A DNA stretch of 64,000 bases from Aromatoleum anaerobium (GTDB taxonomy: Bacteria; Pseudomonadota; Gammaproteobacteria; Burkholderiales; Rhodocyclaceae): the NCBI RefSeq assembly GCF_012910705.2, contig NZ_WTVG02000040.1:930001-994000 (forward strand). The letters run 5' to 3'. The notes beneath the pieces are model-generated. The model was not told where the DNA came from, did not search any database, and worked only from the letters and a program-made list of their open reading frames with translations. Positions 16,094-26,098 of this stretch are shown piece by piece. The translations under genes were made by a program, and so were the position numbers. Each line of letters starts with the position of its first letter. Position 1 is the stretch's first letter.

Positions 16094-16894
16094 TCAACAC
16101 GACCGCGCGTGCAAGCCGGCCGGATATCCCGTCGGGGCGCTGTGTTGCGGCAAAAATGCGCGTACGGCGTCGGGCCGATCGGTGATGATGCAATCGACGC
16201 CCCAATCGAACAGGGTTTGCGCATGGCCGGGGTCGTTCACCGTGTAGGTCGCCACCCACAGGCCCGCTCCGCGGGCTTCGATCACCGTCGCCCGATCGAG
16301 GTATCGGGCATGCGCATGCAACGCTGCCGCACCGACTCGGCGGCAGCGTTGCAGCCAGTCCGGCGGAACCCGCTCGACGAGCAGGCCCCGCGGAAGATGC
16401 GCGGCAAGCTCTGCGGCAACTTCCAGCGCGGACTCGGAAAAGGACGACAGCAGCGGCGGAACTGCGGCGCCCGCCCACAGTTCGCCGGCTCGGCGCGCGA
16501 CGACGCGGGCGGTTTCTTCGTCCTGTCCCGTCGATGGCTTGATCTCGAGGTTTACGGACAACCCGAGCGAAATGCATCGCACCGCGGCCTCCTCGAGCGT
16601 CGGCACCCGTTCGCCGGCGAAACACGCGTCGAACCACCTTCCCGCGTCAAGCGCGCGGAGGTCTTCGTCCCGTGTCCCGGCGACGCGTCCGTGGCCGTTC
16701 GTGGTGCGTTCGAGGGTTTCGTCGTGGATCAGCACCGGCGAACCGCTGCCGCTGAGCATCACGTCGAACTCCACGCCGCCGCACCCGACCTTCGCCGCCG
16801 CCGCGAAGCCTGCCAGCGTATTCTCGGGCGCGAGCAGGCCACCGCAACGATGGGCCAGCACCGGGGCGAGAGGCCAGGGGCGTGAAAGCGTCAT
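16094..16894 (-). CDS. ugpQ: Glycerophosphodiester phosphodiesterase
   Basis: A 266-aa cytosolic GDPD that hydrolyses glycerophosphodiesters to sn-glycerol-3-phosphate and alcohol. PVLAHRCGGLLAPENTLAGF has the catalytic HR...PENT motif; GGVEFDVMLSGSGSPVLIHDETLERTT is not given whole here but its key residues E, D and H follow at about residues 45-62. The end (TYTVNDPGHAQTLFDWGVDC, IITDRPD) is typical. The start at 16894 lies 16 bases after ugpB. An in-frame start at 17038 would overlap ugpB and is rejected. Confidence 0.93.
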   Translation of the reverse strand: MTLSRPWPLAPVLAHRCGGLLAPENTLAGFAAAAKVGCGGVEFDVMLSGSGSPVLIHDETLERTTNGHGRVAGTRDEDLRALDAGRWFDACFAGERVPTLEEAAVRCISLGLSVNLEIKPSTGQDEETARVVARRAGELWAGAAVPPLLSSFSESALEVAAELAAHLPRGLLVERVPPDWLQRCRRVGAAALHAHARYLDRATVIEARGAGLWVATYTVNDPGHAQTLFDWGVDCIITDRPDAVRAFLPQHSAPTGYPAGLHARSC

Positions 16895-16910
16895 CGCTCT
16901 TGCCAACGCA

Positions 16911-18236
16911 TCAGCGCAGGACGGGCGCGACACCCGCCTGAACTCGCGCCACTGCGTTGTCCAGCGCTTCCTTCGCCGGTTTGCGATCCGCCCACACCGC
17001 GCTGAGTTCTTCGTCGAGGATATCGAGCATGCGGGCATGGCCGCCGAGCGGCGACGCGCTCGATTCGACCGTGGCTGGCTTGTTGTTCAGTTGGGAGACG
17101 GCGACCTTGATGTTCTCCAGATCCGGCCCCAGCACCTCGCTCTGCGCCGCGAACACGCCGGCGCGGTTCAGCGGCAGGTAACCCGATTCACGCTGCCAAG
17201 CGACCTGGTTATCGGGCTGCAGCCAGAAGCCGACGAAGCGCGCGATCGCCTTGTACTCGCCCGGCTGCTTGCCGGCGGCGACCCACATCGCGGCCCCGTC
17301 GGCGAGAGTGTTCTGCGGGGCTCCGGGAAAATCCTCGTGGTAGGGCAAAGGCGCGATGCCGACTTCGAACCCCGCCTTGCGCCGGAAATCGGTCCAGCTC
17401 GCCGACGGCGCGGCGATCACCGCGCATTCTCCGCTCGCGAACCGTTGCTCGGCCTCGCTCTCGGCGCCGAAGATGCGCAGATAGCGGGCGCGGTGCCAGC
17501 TCGCCATCATCGCCACGTGCTTGACCTGGAGCATGCCGTTGAACGACGGACGCTCGCTCTTGCCCTGGCGCGCCGACACCGGCTCGTTGTGCCAGGCGCT
17601 GGTGTTCTCGATCATCACCCGGCCGGGCTGCGAAACCGTGTAGGGACACGTCGAGCCCGAATCGAACAGCTGCCCGAGCGCCTGTTGCAGTTCGAACCAG
17701 GTTTTCGGCGGCGCATCGGGATTGAGGCCGACGCGACGGAATTCGCCGCGATTGATGTACAGCACGGGCGTCGACAAGCCAACCGGCAACGCGAGCAACT
17801 GGCCCTTCGTATCGACCAGCGCACGCGCCATGATCGCCGGCGGCTTGAGTGCCGGCAGCGGCACGCCGCCTTCGCGCATGACCGCCGAGATTGCCTTGTA
17901 GCGCGGCTTCCCGGTGAGAAAGCGTTCCATGTCCTCGCCTGGCAGGATCATCAGGTGGGGGGAGCCGTCATCGCTCCAGGTGCCCGTCCTGACGTTGAGC
18001 CGATAGTCCTTGTTGCGCTCGTTGAAGCGCAGGACGAGCTGCTTCAGCGCCTCGTCCCGCTCCGGGCCGAGCTGATGGACGAGGTGGATCTCCTTCGGCT
18101 CGCTCGCCACCACCGCCGCAGGCGGACGCACCACCGCCTTGGCCGCATGTACGGCCCCCGTACCCATCGCCAGCAAGCCTCCTCCGCACAGCAGCAGCGC
18201 GGCCCATTTCCTTGCGATTCCCGTCAGCACTCTCAT
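16911..18236 (-). CDS. ugpB: sn-Glycerol-3-phosphate-binding periplasmic protein UgpB
   Basis: A 441-aa extracellular solute-binding protein. A Sec signal peptide occupies about residues 1-30 (KWAALLLCGGGLLAMGTGAV, HA|A). Family landmarks include MASWHRARYLRIFGAESEAE, ECAVIAAPSASWTDFRRKAG, NTLADGAAMWVAAGK and QRESGYLPLNRAGVF. It would deliver G3P or glycerophosphodiesters to an UgpAEC transporter, but none of the permease or ATPase genes is here. The ATG at 18236 gives the signal peptide. Co-transcribed with ugpQ. Confidence 0.92.
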   Translation of the reverse strand: MRVLTGIARKWAALLLCGGGLLAMGTGAVHAAKAVVRPPAAVVASEPKEIHLVHQLGPERDEALKQLVLRFNERNKDYRLNVRTGTWSDDGSPHLMILPGEDMERFLTGKPRYKAISAVMREGGVPLPALKPPAIMARALVDTKGQLLALPVGLSTPVLYINRGEFRRVGLNPDAPPKTWFELQQALGQLFDSGSTCPYTVSQPGRVMIENTSAWHNEPVSARQGKSERPSFNGMLQVKHVAMMASWHRARYLRIFGAESEAEQRFASGECAVIAAPSASWTDFRRKAGFEVGIAPLPYHEDFPGAPQNTLADGAAMWVAAGKQPGEYKAIARFVGFWLQPDNQVAWQRESGYLPLNRAGVFAAQSEVLGPDLENIKVAVSQLNNKPATVESSASPLGGHARMLDILDEELSAVWADRKPAKEALDNAVARVQAGVAPVLR

Positions 18237-18390
18237 TCTCCAGTCCTTCACGTGACACCTGCACCTCGAACCTTCACAGTATAGAGTCCGCCGACGTCGC
18301 CGGCAGTCTGCTGCATGCGGCCGAGCCATCAAGATTTCCGCGGCGATGACGTTAACCGCTTCAGCTTCCCGCCCCGGTGTCCTCCTGCCC

Positions 18391-18795
18391 ATGCTCGCGC
18401 AACGCCTGATTCCCCTCCTGCTGCTCGTCGCACTCGGCGGCTGCGAGCAGATCGGCACGCTGCTCGAACTGCCCGATCCGAAAAAAGAGGCGGCCGTCGC
18501 GGAAGCCGAAGGCAAAGCCATCGGTGGCGCATGCCGCCATTCCGGGCGTTCGCTCGAGGACTGCTACCTGCTCAATGCCAAAGCGCAGAAGGCCGCGGTG
18601 TTCGCCGGCTGGCGGGAAATGAACGACTACATGATGCAGAACAACATGCAATCGGTACCCTCGCAGCTTGCGCAACCCAACGCCCCGTCGGCACCTTCGC
18701 CGGGCGCGGCCGACGCGAAGGAAGTCGACGAAACCGCTGCGCCGGCCCCGGCGGGCGGGGAACATCGCCCGCGCCGCTCGCGCACCACGTCCTGA
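18391..18795 (+). CDS. Small lipoprotein of unknown function
   Basis: A 134-aa putative lipoprotein. MLAQRLIPLLLLVALGGCEQ is a clear signal with lipobox LGGC, so Cys18 would be lipidated. The mature part is short and helical, with two Cys (GGACRHSGRSLEDCYLLNAK) that could form a disulfide, and a Pro/Ala-rich tail. The start at 18391 is chosen for the signal; the frame is open to 18346. It is divergent from ugpB and precedes rlmM by about 100 bases. No function is recognised. Confidence 0.75.
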   Translation: MLAQRLIPLLLLVALGGCEQIGTLLELPDPKKEAAVAEAEGKAIGGACRHSGRSLEDCYLLNAKAQKAAVFAGWREMNDYMMQNNMQSVPSQLAQPNAPSAPSPGAADAKEVDETAAPAPAGGEHRPRRSRTTS

Positions 18796-18896
18796 AACGG
18801 CCCGGGGCGAAAAGAAAACTTGCCCTCGCCCGGGCGCCGACTTGCCTTATCATCCGCGGCGACCCGAAACAACACGCTTGCCGCAAAACGGACCTG

Positions 18897-20003
18897 ATGC
18901 CTGCCACTCCACCGAATCGTCTCGGCCTGACCGCCTCCGGCCTGCTCGCGCTGTGCCGCGCAGGGTTCGAAAAGGAAGTCGCCGCCGAACTGGACGACTT
19001 CGCCGCCAGCATCGGGCTGACGGGCTTCGTCCGCACCCGCCCCGGCAGCGCGTTCGTGACGTTCGAGACCCACGAGCCGGTCGCATTTGCGGACCTTGCC
19101 GAACACTGCGACTGGCGCACGTTGATTTTCGCGCGCCAGCTGCTGCCGTGGTTCGCCCGGGTCGACGATCTGCCCGAACGCGACCGGGCCACGCCAATCG
19201 CCGCCGCGACGCGCAACGCCGGCCAGCGCTTCGCCCAGCTGATGCTGGAAACCCCCGACACCGACGAGGCCAAGCAGCAATCCGGCTTCTGCCGCCGCTT
19301 CGCCGTGCCGCTGCAGCATGAACTCGAAAGGATCGGCGCGTTTCGCGAAGGCGCGAAAGGCCTTCCCGAACTGCACATCCTCTTTCCCGACACCTCCACG
19401 GCGTGGCTGTGCGCCGCCCTCCCCGGGCAGGCCGCGCTGTGGCCGATGGGGATTCCGCGCCTGCGCATGTTGCGGGAGGCCGCCAGCCGTTCGACGCTCA
19501 AGCTCGCCGAAGCGATCTTCACGCTGCTGACCGAAGCCGAGCGCAACGCGAGCCTGCGTGCCGGGCTGCGTGCCGTCGACCTCGGCGCCGCGCCCGGCGG
19601 CTGGACGTGGCAGCTCGCGCATCGCGGCCTGCGGGTGACTGCGGTGGACAACGGCCCGATGGCGCCTTCGGTGATGGCGACCGAGATGGTCGAGCACGTG
19701 CGCGCCGACGGCTTCACGTGGCGCCCGCCGCGGCCGGTCGAGTGGATGGTGTGCGACATGGTCGAACAGCCGGCCCGGATCGCGGCCCTCGTCGCCGACT
19801 GGATCGCGACCGGCCGCTGCCGCAGGACGATCTTCAACCTCAAGCTGCCGATGAAAAAACGCCTCGAGGCCGTCGAACAGTGCCGCGCGCTGATCACCAA
19901 GCGCCTCGCCCAGTCAGGTCCGTTCGAGCTGCGCTTCAAGCACCTGTACCATGATCGCGAAGAGATCACCGGCTACCTCGCCTTGCGCGCCGCGGCGGTC
20001 TGA
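18897..20003 (+). CDS. rlmM: 23S rRNA (cytidine-2'-O)-methyltransferase RlmM
   Basis: A 368-aa SAM-dependent methyltransferase modifying C2498 of 23S rRNA. The N-terminal THUMP-like part (LALCRAGFEKEVAAELDDFA) precedes the Rossmann domain with VDLGAAPGGWTWQLAHRGLR (SAM-binding; about residues 219-238), the Asp of TAVDNGPM, VCDMVEQPARIAAL and FNLKLPMKKR (catalytic Lys). Length matches E. coli RlmM (366 aa). The ATG at 18897 is the first in a frame with homology. Confidence 0.93.
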   Translation: MPATPPNRLGLTASGLLALCRAGFEKEVAAELDDFAASIGLTGFVRTRPGSAFVTFETHEPVAFADLAEHCDWRTLIFARQLLPWFARVDDLPERDRATPIAAATRNAGQRFAQLMLETPDTDEAKQQSGFCRRFAVPLQHELERIGAFREGAKGLPELHILFPDTSTAWLCAALPGQAALWPMGIPRLRMLREAASRSTLKLAEAIFTLLTEAERNASLRAGLRAVDLGAAPGGWTWQLAHRGLRVTAVDNGPMAPSVMATEMVEHVRADGFTWRPPRPVEWMVCDMVEQPARIAALVADWIATGRCRRTIFNLKLPMKKRLEAVEQCRALITKRLAQSGPFELRFKHLYHDREEITGYLALRAAAV

Positions 20004-20224
20004 TCCGCCTCCCTCTCTCCGGCGCGGTCTGCCATGTCGGGAAATCACTTGCGCCGTCAGAAGCCGTCGAGTTGTACGGGTATGTATAATGGCCGGTTTA
20101 AAGCACCCGGCCTGCCGGATGGCACGAGCCCTCCCGGTTCCGTTCCGTTCCGGATACCGTTCATGCAATCGCCTCTCCTGGCATCGCATCTCGCGCGGCA
20201 GGCCCCTATCGAAGAAAGGCGCCT

Positions 20225-21700
20225 ATGAGTTTCGCCGACCTCGGACTGACCCCCGAGTTGCTACGTGCAGTGGCCGAATCCGGCTACACCACCCCCACCC
20301 CGATCCAGCAGCAGGCGATCCCGGTGGTCCTGTCCGGCCGCGACGTCATGGGCGGCGCCCAGACCGGCACCGGCAAGACCGCGGGCTTCACGCTGCCGCT
20401 TCTGCAGCGCCTCGCGCGCCACGCCAGCACTTCGACGAGTCCGGCGCGCCATCCGGTGCGGGCGCTGATCCTCGCGCCGACGCGCGAACTCGCGATGCAG
20501 GTCTTCGAGTCCGTCAGGACCTACAGCAAGTACGTTCCGCTGCGCAGCACGTGCATCTATGGCGGCGTCGACATGAAGCCGCAGATCCAGGACCTGCGCA
20601 ACGGCGTCGAGATCGTCGTCGCGACGCCGGGGCGGCTCCTCGACCACGTCCAGCAGAAAACCATCCAGCTCGGCCAGGTCGAGATGCTCGTGCTCGACGA
20701 AGCCGACCGCATGCTGGACATGGGGTTCATCCCGGACATCCGCCGCATTCTCGACCTGCTGCCCGCCGCGCGCCAGAGCCTGCTGTTCTCGGCGACGTTC
20801 TCGGACGAGATCAAGAAGCTCGCCGACCAGATGCTGAAGGAACCGCAACTGATCGAAGTCGCGCGCCGCAACATGGTGTCCGAAACGATCACCCACCGCG
20901 TGCACCCGGTTTCAGCGGGCCTCAAGCGCAACCTGCTCGCGCATCTGCTGCGCCATGAGCCTGATACGCAGGCGCTGGTGTTCGTCGCGACGAAGCTCGC
21001 ATGCGCCCGTCTCGCGCACTTCCTCGAGCGCCACGGCATCGCCGCCGACGCGATCCACGGCGACAAGGGCCAGGCGCAACGCACCGACACGCTCGAAGCC
21101 TTCAAGTCCGGCAAGCTGCGGGTGCTCGTCGCGACCGACGTCGCCGCACGCGGGCTCGACATCGACGACCTGCCGTCAGTGATCAATTTCGAACTTCCGC
21201 ATACCGCCGAAGACTACGTGCACCGCATCGGCCGCACCGGACGCGCCGGGCGCCAGGGCAACGCGGTGTCGCTGGTGAGCGTGGAAGAAAAGCACCATCT
21301 AGCGGAAATCGAAAAACTCATCAAGCTGCAGATTCCGCAGGAAATCGTGCCGGGCTTCGACCCCGAGCCGGATTTTTTCGAAACCGCCAGCCGCAGCCGG
21401 CATGGCCGCCGCACTGCCGCCGCCAGCGCTCCCGAAGCGGCGAAGGAAACCGGCCCGAAAACGGCTCCTGCGCCGCGCGCTGCCCGGCCGGCATCGTCCG
21501 CCCGGAGCGGGGAAGTCCGCCGGCGCCCGGGAAGATCGACGATCGCCGCGGACGGTTTCGACTACACCAAGCCATACGAACCGGCAGCTTCGCCAACCGA
21601 CCCGAATCGGCTGGCGGATCAGGCCGCAAGAGAGGTCGGTTCGCCGCGTCGCAACCAGCGTCCGATCGCGGTGCTGCTCGGCGGCCTCGGGCGGAAATAG
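20225..21700 (+). CDS. rhlE: DEAD-box ATP-dependent RNA helicase RhlE
   Basis: A 491-aa RNA helicase for ribosome assembly and RNA turnover. It has the Q motif ([19 protein letters not shown]), Walker [21 protein letters not shown] ([13 protein letters not shown]), SAT ([13 protein letters not shown]), and motifs V/VI ([27 protein letters not shown]). After about residue 385 comes a basic Arg/Ala/Pro-rich tail typical of RhlE. It lies 220 bases after rlmM with a clear gap, so probably has its own promoter. Confidence 0.94.
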   Translation: MSFADLGLTPELLRAVAESGYTTPTPIQQQAIPVVLSGRDVMGGAQTGTGKTAGFTLPLLQRLARHASTSTSPARHPVRALILAPTRELAMQVFESVRTYSKYVPLRSTCIYGGVDMKPQIQDLRNGVEIVVATPGRLLDHVQQKTIQLGQVEMLVLDEADRMLDMGFIPDIRRILDLLPAARQSLLFSATFSDEIKKLADQMLKEPQLIEVARRNMVSETITHRVHPVSAGLKRNLLAHLLRHEPDTQALVFVATKLACARLAHFLERHGIAADAIHGDKGQAQRTDTLEAFKSGKLRVLVATDVAARGLDIDDLPSVINFELPHTAEDYVHRIGRTGRAGRQGNAVSLVSVEEKHHLAEIEKLIKLQIPQEIVPGFDPEPDFFETASRSRHGRRTAAASAPEAAKETGPKTAPAPRAARPASSARSGEVRRRPGRSTIAADGFDYTKPYEPAASPTDPNRLADQAAREVGSPRRNQRPIAVLLGGLGRK

Positions 21701-21787
21701 GCCTCGCAAACCCGCCTATTCCGGGCCTTTCCAGCGGCGGGCTTCAAGTAATCTGGGCTTACACCGATAAGCCTCGGAATCCTTGGA

Positions 21788-22903
21788 ATGCCCGCCCAGA
21801 TGAACGCCGTCCGTCGCCCCGAGGGCAACGATGATCCCGAAGAGCCCTTCATTCCGGATTTTTCCGAGGGCATGGAGACGGGCCTGTATCTGGCCCTGTT
21901 CGAGCTCTTCGACGAAGGGCTCGTCATCACCGGTGACGAAGTCGTGCTCGAAGCCAACAGTGCGGCGTGCCGGCTGCTCGAACGCGATTATCGGCAGGTC
22001 GCCGGTCGACCGCTCGCCGATCTGTTTCCATCGGAACGGGAATTCCTCGACGCGCGCGCCCGGCTTTTTATCCGCGGGGAAACGCGCGGCAGCCTGCGTG
22101 TCTCGCTGCCGCAAAAGCGCGACCGGGAACTGCGCTTCGTCGCGGCCGCGCGCCTGCGGCCGGGGATTCACGCACTGATCCTGAGCCCCGCACGGGGAGC
22201 CAACACCCCTTCCGCTCCGGTCGACACTGTGTGGCCGCGCCTTGCTGCGGCGCTCGAACAGCCGGTCATCGTCATCGACGATCAGGGCCGCATCGCTGCC
22301 GCCAATGCGGCGGCACTGGGCACGCTCGGATTCGCTCGCGCCGATCTCGTCGGACACGCCCTGGACTCGCGACTGGGGGTGACATGGCCCGGGCGCGGCG
22401 AGCCGCAGTTCGCCCGCATCGACGCGCCGGGCCATGGCGAACCGCTGTCCGGGCGCATCCTGCCCGGGCCGAAACCCGGCTGGCAACTGTTGATACTCCC
22501 GGCAAACAGCGGGAAGGCAACAGGTGCGCTTGCGACAGCGCATCATCCGGACGCGCCGCCGCAGCGCGCCGCATTGAACGACGATGTGTCGGTCGAGCGG
22601 CTGTTCGCGGACTGCCCGCTGCCGACACTGCTGTGCGAAGGCCCCGAGCTGCGTATTTTTGCCGCCAGCGCCAGCGCGGTGAAAGCGTATGGCTATCCCT
22701 ACGAGCGCCTGTGCAGGATGCGCCTCGCCGATCTGCGCTGCGAAGCGGAAGACGGCCGCAGCCTCGCCGAATCCGGCCTCTGGCGCCACCGCCACGCCAA
22801 CGGCACGACATTCGACGCCGTCATCGTCGCCTATCGGGTCGATGCCGCAGGCCATCCGGACGCGATGGTCGTGATGCATGGTCATCCCGCGGCGGCGCCG
22901 TGA
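21788..22903 (+). CDS. PAS-domain protein without visible output domain
   Basis: A 371-aa soluble protein with three PAS-like units at about residues 30-120 (YLALFELFDEGLVITGDEVV), 145-245 (AALEQPVIVIDDQGRIAAAN, AAALGTLGFARADLVGHALD) and 270-365 (FADCPLPTLLCEGPELRIFA, VKAYGYPYERLCRMRLADL). No kinase, GGDEF, EAL or helix-turn-helix follows. It could be a sensor that works through protein contacts, or a remnant of a longer signalling protein. Alternative start at 21800. Convergent with pntB; the ~105-bp gap holds GC-rich inverted repeats but no clear T-run. Confidence 0.75.
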   Translation: MPAQMNAVRRPEGNDDPEEPFIPDFSEGMETGLYLALFELFDEGLVITGDEVVLEANSAACRLLERDYRQVAGRPLADLFPSEREFLDARARLFIRGETRGSLRVSLPQKRDRELRFVAAARLRPGIHALILSPARGANTPSAPVDTVWPRLAAALEQPVIVIDDQGRIAAANAAALGTLGFARADLVGHALDSRLGVTWPGRGEPQFARIDAPGHGEPLSGRILPGPKPGWQLLILPANSGKATGALATAHHPDAPPQRAALNDDVSVERLFADCPLPTLLCEGPELRIFAASASAVKAYGYPYERLCRMRLADLRCEAEDGRSLAESGLWRHRHANGTTFDAVIVAYRVDAAGHPDAMVVMHGHPAAAP

Positions 22904-23008
22904 ACATCGCGGGCGCTGAGGCGGCCGGTTCCGGCGCGAGGACCAAAGGCGTAAACGCCACCGGCCGGCCCTCCCGAGGAAGGACCGGCGGCTGCTTTCA
23001 CGACATGC

Positions 23009-24382
23009 TCAGACTTCGAGCGCCTTGACGTGCGTGATCACCTCGCCGATCGCCTGTTGCGCGCTGCCGTACAACATGCGGCAGTTGTCCTTGTAGAACA
23101 GCGCGTTCTCGATGCCGGAGTAGCCCGCACCCTTGCCGCGCTTGACGACGATGACGTTCTGCGCCATGTCGGCGTTGAGGATCGGCATGCCGTAGATCGG
23201 GCTCGACTTGTCGGTGCGCGCGACCGGGTTCACCACGTCGTTGGCGCCGATCACCAGCGCGACATCCGCCTGCGCGAAGTCGGCGTTGATCTCCTCGAGG
23301 TCGAAGATCTTGTCGTACGGCACGCCCGCTTCGGCCAAGAGCACGTTCATGTGGCCCGGCATGCGCCCGGCGACCGGATGGATCGCGAACACCACCTCGA
23401 CGCCGCCTTCTTCCAGCAGCTGCGCCATCTCCCACACCTTGTGCTGCGCCCCGGCAACCGCCATGCCGTAGCCCGGCACAATGATGACCTTGGAGGCGTA
23501 ACGCATCACGGAGGCCGCATCGAGCGCCGAGAACTCCTTCATCGAGCCCTCGATCGCCTCGCCGCCGCCGGCCGCCTCGCCGGTGATCGGCGTGAAGATG
23601 ACGTTCTTGATCGGGCGGTTCATCGCTTTGGCCATCAGCTGTGTCAGCAGCGTGCCGGACGCGCCGACGACAATGCCCGCGACGATCAGCGCCGGATTGC
23701 CGAGTACGAAGCCTTCGAAGCCGACCGCAAGACCGGTGAAGGCGTTCAGCAGCGAGATCACGACCGGCATGTCGGCGCCGCCGATCGGGCTGGTGAGGAT
23801 CACGCCGAGTGCGAGTGCGACGATGAAGAACGCGATGATGAGCGCGGGCACCGGCGTGCCGCTGATGACGATCGCGAGTCCGAGCAGCACGGTGAGCCCC
23901 GCGAGCACGATGTTCACGATGTTCTGCTGCGGCAGGCGCCAGGTCTTCGTCATGATCCCCTGCAGCTTCGCGAACGCGACGCACGAGCCCGAGAACGCGA
24001 CGGAGCCGATCAACGCGCCGAGCACCGCGAGGGTCGCGACGCCGGGACTATGGACGCCGCCGCGGGCGAACTCGAGCGCCGCGATCGCTGCCGCCGCGCC
24101 CCCGCCCATGCCGTTGTAGATTGCGACCATCTGCGGCATGTCGGTCATCTTGACCACCCGGCCGCTCCACCACGCGACACCGCCGCCGAGCACGATCGCG
24201 GTAATCATCAGGCCATAGTTCTGCATGCCGGGCGTGTAGAAGGTGACGAGCGTCGCCGCGATCATCGCGTAGCCGGCCCAGACGATGCCGCGCCGAGCGG
24301 TCACCGGCGAGCTCATCGCCTTGAGGCCGAGGATGAAGACGACCGCCACCCCGAAATACGCCAACTGGATCAGCGTGTTCAT
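23009..24382 (-). CDS. pntB: NAD(P) transhydrogenase subunit beta
   Basis: A 457-aa membrane subunit. About nine membrane helices fill residues 1-260, followed by the soluble NADP(H)-binding domain (VIIVPGYGMAVAGAQHKVWE; FAIHPVAGRMPGHMNVLLAE; DVALVIGANDVVNPVARTD; IVVKRGKGAGYSGIENALFY). The enzyme uses the proton gradient to reduce NADP+ with NADH. It overlaps pntAB by ATGA. Three-gene (AA/AB/B) organisation is the split form found in many proteobacteria, unlike E. coli's two genes. Confidence 0.96.
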   Translation of the reverse strand: MNTLIQLAYFGVAVVFILGLKAMSSPVTARRGIVWAGYAMIAATLVTFYTPGMQNYGLMITAIVLGGGVAWWSGRVVKMTDMPQMVAIYNGMGGGAAAAIAALEFARGGVHSPGVATLAVLGALIGSVAFSGSCVAFAKLQGIMTKTWRLPQQNIVNIVLAGLTVLLGLAIVISGTPVPALIIAFFIVALALGVILTSPIGGADMPVVISLLNAFTGLAVGFEGFVLGNPALIVAGIVVGASGTLLTQLMAKAMNRPIKNVIFTPITGEAAGGGEAIEGSMKEFSALDAASVMRYASKVIIVPGYGMAVAGAQHKVWEMAQLLEEGGVEVVFAIHPVAGRMPGHMNVLLAEAGVPYDKIFDLEEINADFAQADVALVIGANDVVNPVARTDKSSPIYGMPILNADMAQNVIVVKRGKGAGYSGIENALFYKDNCRMLYGSAQQAIGEVITHVKALEV

Positions 24383-24681
24383 TTCGCACCTCCCGGCTTG
24401 CGGTCGGACTTGAACATCGCGAGCATCCGTTCGGTGACGACGTAGCCGCCGGCGGCGTTGGCCGCGCCGAGGAACACCGCGACGAAACCGATCGCGAGCT
24501 GCACCGGGTCTTCCGGGTCGGCGTGGCCGAGCACCACCATCGCACCCACGAGCACCACGCCGTGGATGAAGTTCGAGCCGCTCATCAGCGGCGTGTGCAG
24601 GATCACCGGCACGCGCGAGATCACCTCGTAACCGGTGAACGCGGCCAGCATGAAAACGTACAAAGCAGTTATGCCATCCAT
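24379..24681 (-). CDS. pntAB: NAD(P) transhydrogenase subunit alpha part 2
   Basis: A 100-aa membrane protein with three helices (ITALYVFMLAAFTGYEVISR; FIHGVVLVGAMVVLGHA; LAIGFVAVFLGAANAAGGYV). It corresponds to the C-terminal membrane domain of E. coli PntA. It ends in the ATG of pntB and starts 15 bases after pntAA. Confidence 0.95.
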   Translation of the reverse strand: MDGITALYVFMLAAFTGYEVISRVPVILHTPLMSGSNFIHGVVLVGAMVVLGHADPEDPVQLAIGFVAVFLGAANAAGGYVVTERMLAMFKSDRKPGGAK

Positions 24682-24696
24682 GATTGCGTCCTCCGA

Positions 24697-25821
24697 TTAG
24701 AGCCCGAGTACCTGTTTGACGCCCGCATGCCTGACCTCGCCCTGATGGGTGAGGCAGGTGCCGGCCAACACTTCATCTTCCCAGTCGAGCGCGAGCGTGC
24801 CGTCCTTGATGAACGGGGAGATGAAGTTGAACAGGTTCTTGGCATACATTTCGGAGGCGTGGACCGGCATGCGGCTGGCGATGTTGGCCGGGCCGATGAC
24901 GAGCACGTCGTTGATCCAGGTCTTCTCGCCGGCGACCGTGCCCTCGACGTTGCCGCCCGATTCGGCCGCCATGTCGACGATCACCGCGCCCGGCTTCATG
25001 CGCCGCACCATGTCGGCGGTGATGATCTTCGGCGCGCGCTTGCCGGGGATCGCCGCGGTCGTGATCAGCGCGTCGCACTGCGCGACCGCCTTCGCGAGGC
25101 GCTCGGCCTGTTTCGCCTTCTCCTCGTCGGTGAGTTCGCGCGCATAGCCGCCCGTGCCGGCGGCCGCGACGCCGGTGTCGACGAACTTCGCGCCGAGCGA
25201 CTCGATCTGCTCGCGCGTCTCGGGGCGCACGTCGTACGCCTCGACCATCGCGCCGATGCGCCGCGCGGTCGCGATCGCCTGCAGGCCTGCGACCCCGGCG
25301 CCGATGACGAGCACCTTGGCGGGACGGATCGTGCCGGCCGCGTAGGTCAGCATCGGGAAGAACTTCGGGCTGTGGTCGGCGGCGATCAGCGCGCATTCGT
25401 AGCCCGCGACCGCGGCCTGGCTCGACAGCACGTCCATGCTCTGCGCACGCGAGATCCGCGGCAAGAGCTCCATCGCAAAGGCGGTGATGCGCTTATCCAT
25501 GAGCAGCTTCACGCGTCCGGCATCCGACCACGGCTGCAGCAGCCCGATCAGCACCGCGCCTTCACGCAACGCCTTGATGCGTTCGGGCGATAGCGGCTGG
25601 ACGCAGAACACCACGTCGGCGGCCGCGCACACCTCGTCCGCGGAAGCGGCGAACCTCACGTCGATAAAGGTCTCGTCGCGATAGTGGGCGGGCTGGCCGG
25701 CGCCAGACTCCACCATGACTTGCGCGCCGAGGTCCAGGTACTTCTTGACCACGTCCGGGACGACCGACAAACGTCGCTCGCCCGGCACGGTCTCCGCAGG
25801 CACTCCGATCAACAGAGCCAT
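24697..25821 (-). CDS. pntAA: NAD(P) transhydrogenase subunit alpha part 1
   Basis: A 374-aa soluble NAD(H)-binding subunit related to alanine dehydrogenase. MALLIGVPAETVPGERRLSV opens the family; the Rossmann motif is VLVIGAGVAGLQAIATARRI (about residues 171-190), followed by EAYDVRPETREQIESLGAKF, and ALITTAAIPGKRAPKIIT. The ATG at 25821 is chosen; an open stretch to 25890 lacks homology. It is the first gene of pntAA-pntAB-pntB. The 277-base gap to corA holds the promoters of both units; no specific site is recognised. Confidence 0.95.
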   Translation of the reverse strand: MALLIGVPAETVPGERRLSVVPDVVKKYLDLGAQVMVESGAGQPAHYRDETFIDVRFAASADEVCAAADVVFCVQPLSPERIKALREGAVLIGLLQPWSDAGRVKLLMDKRITAFAMELLPRISRAQSMDVLSSQAAVAGYECALIAADHSPKFFPMLTYAAGTIRPAKVLVIGAGVAGLQAIATARRIGAMVEAYDVRPETREQIESLGAKFVDTGVAAAGTGGYARELTDEEKAKQAERLAKAVAQCDALITTAAIPGKRAPKIITADMVRRMKPGAVIVDMAAESGGNVEGTVAGEKTWINDVLVIGPANIASRMPVHASEMYAKNLFNFISPFIKDGTLALDWEDEVLAGTCLTHQGEVRHAGVKQVLGL

Positions 25822-26098
25822 AGGCCGTTCTCCCTGAGAGGTTTGTGTGATGAACCTTGCGCAGATCAAACCACGGCCGGCGACCGACAAAAAAACCGGG
25901 AGGCAGCAACCGCTGCCACCCGATCGGGTCCATCGCCCGCCCTCCCCCTGATCTGCGAGTATTCGCGGGTGACTGCGCCGTCACCCTGTTGCTTTTATGA
26001 ATTTCTTGCTCTGCATCAAGGCCGATGCGTGAGCAGCGCATACGGGATAATACTGATACCCTACTCCAACGCAATACCGTTTTTTTGCAGTGCGACAG

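Noticed and set aside
22904-23008. Terminator between the PAS gene and pntB
   Set aside because: GC-rich inverted repeats exist but no clear T-run on either strand.
23030-24445. 471-aa open frame antisense to pntB
   Set aside because: His/Arg/Asp-rich composition without domains, opposite a well-defined membrane protein.
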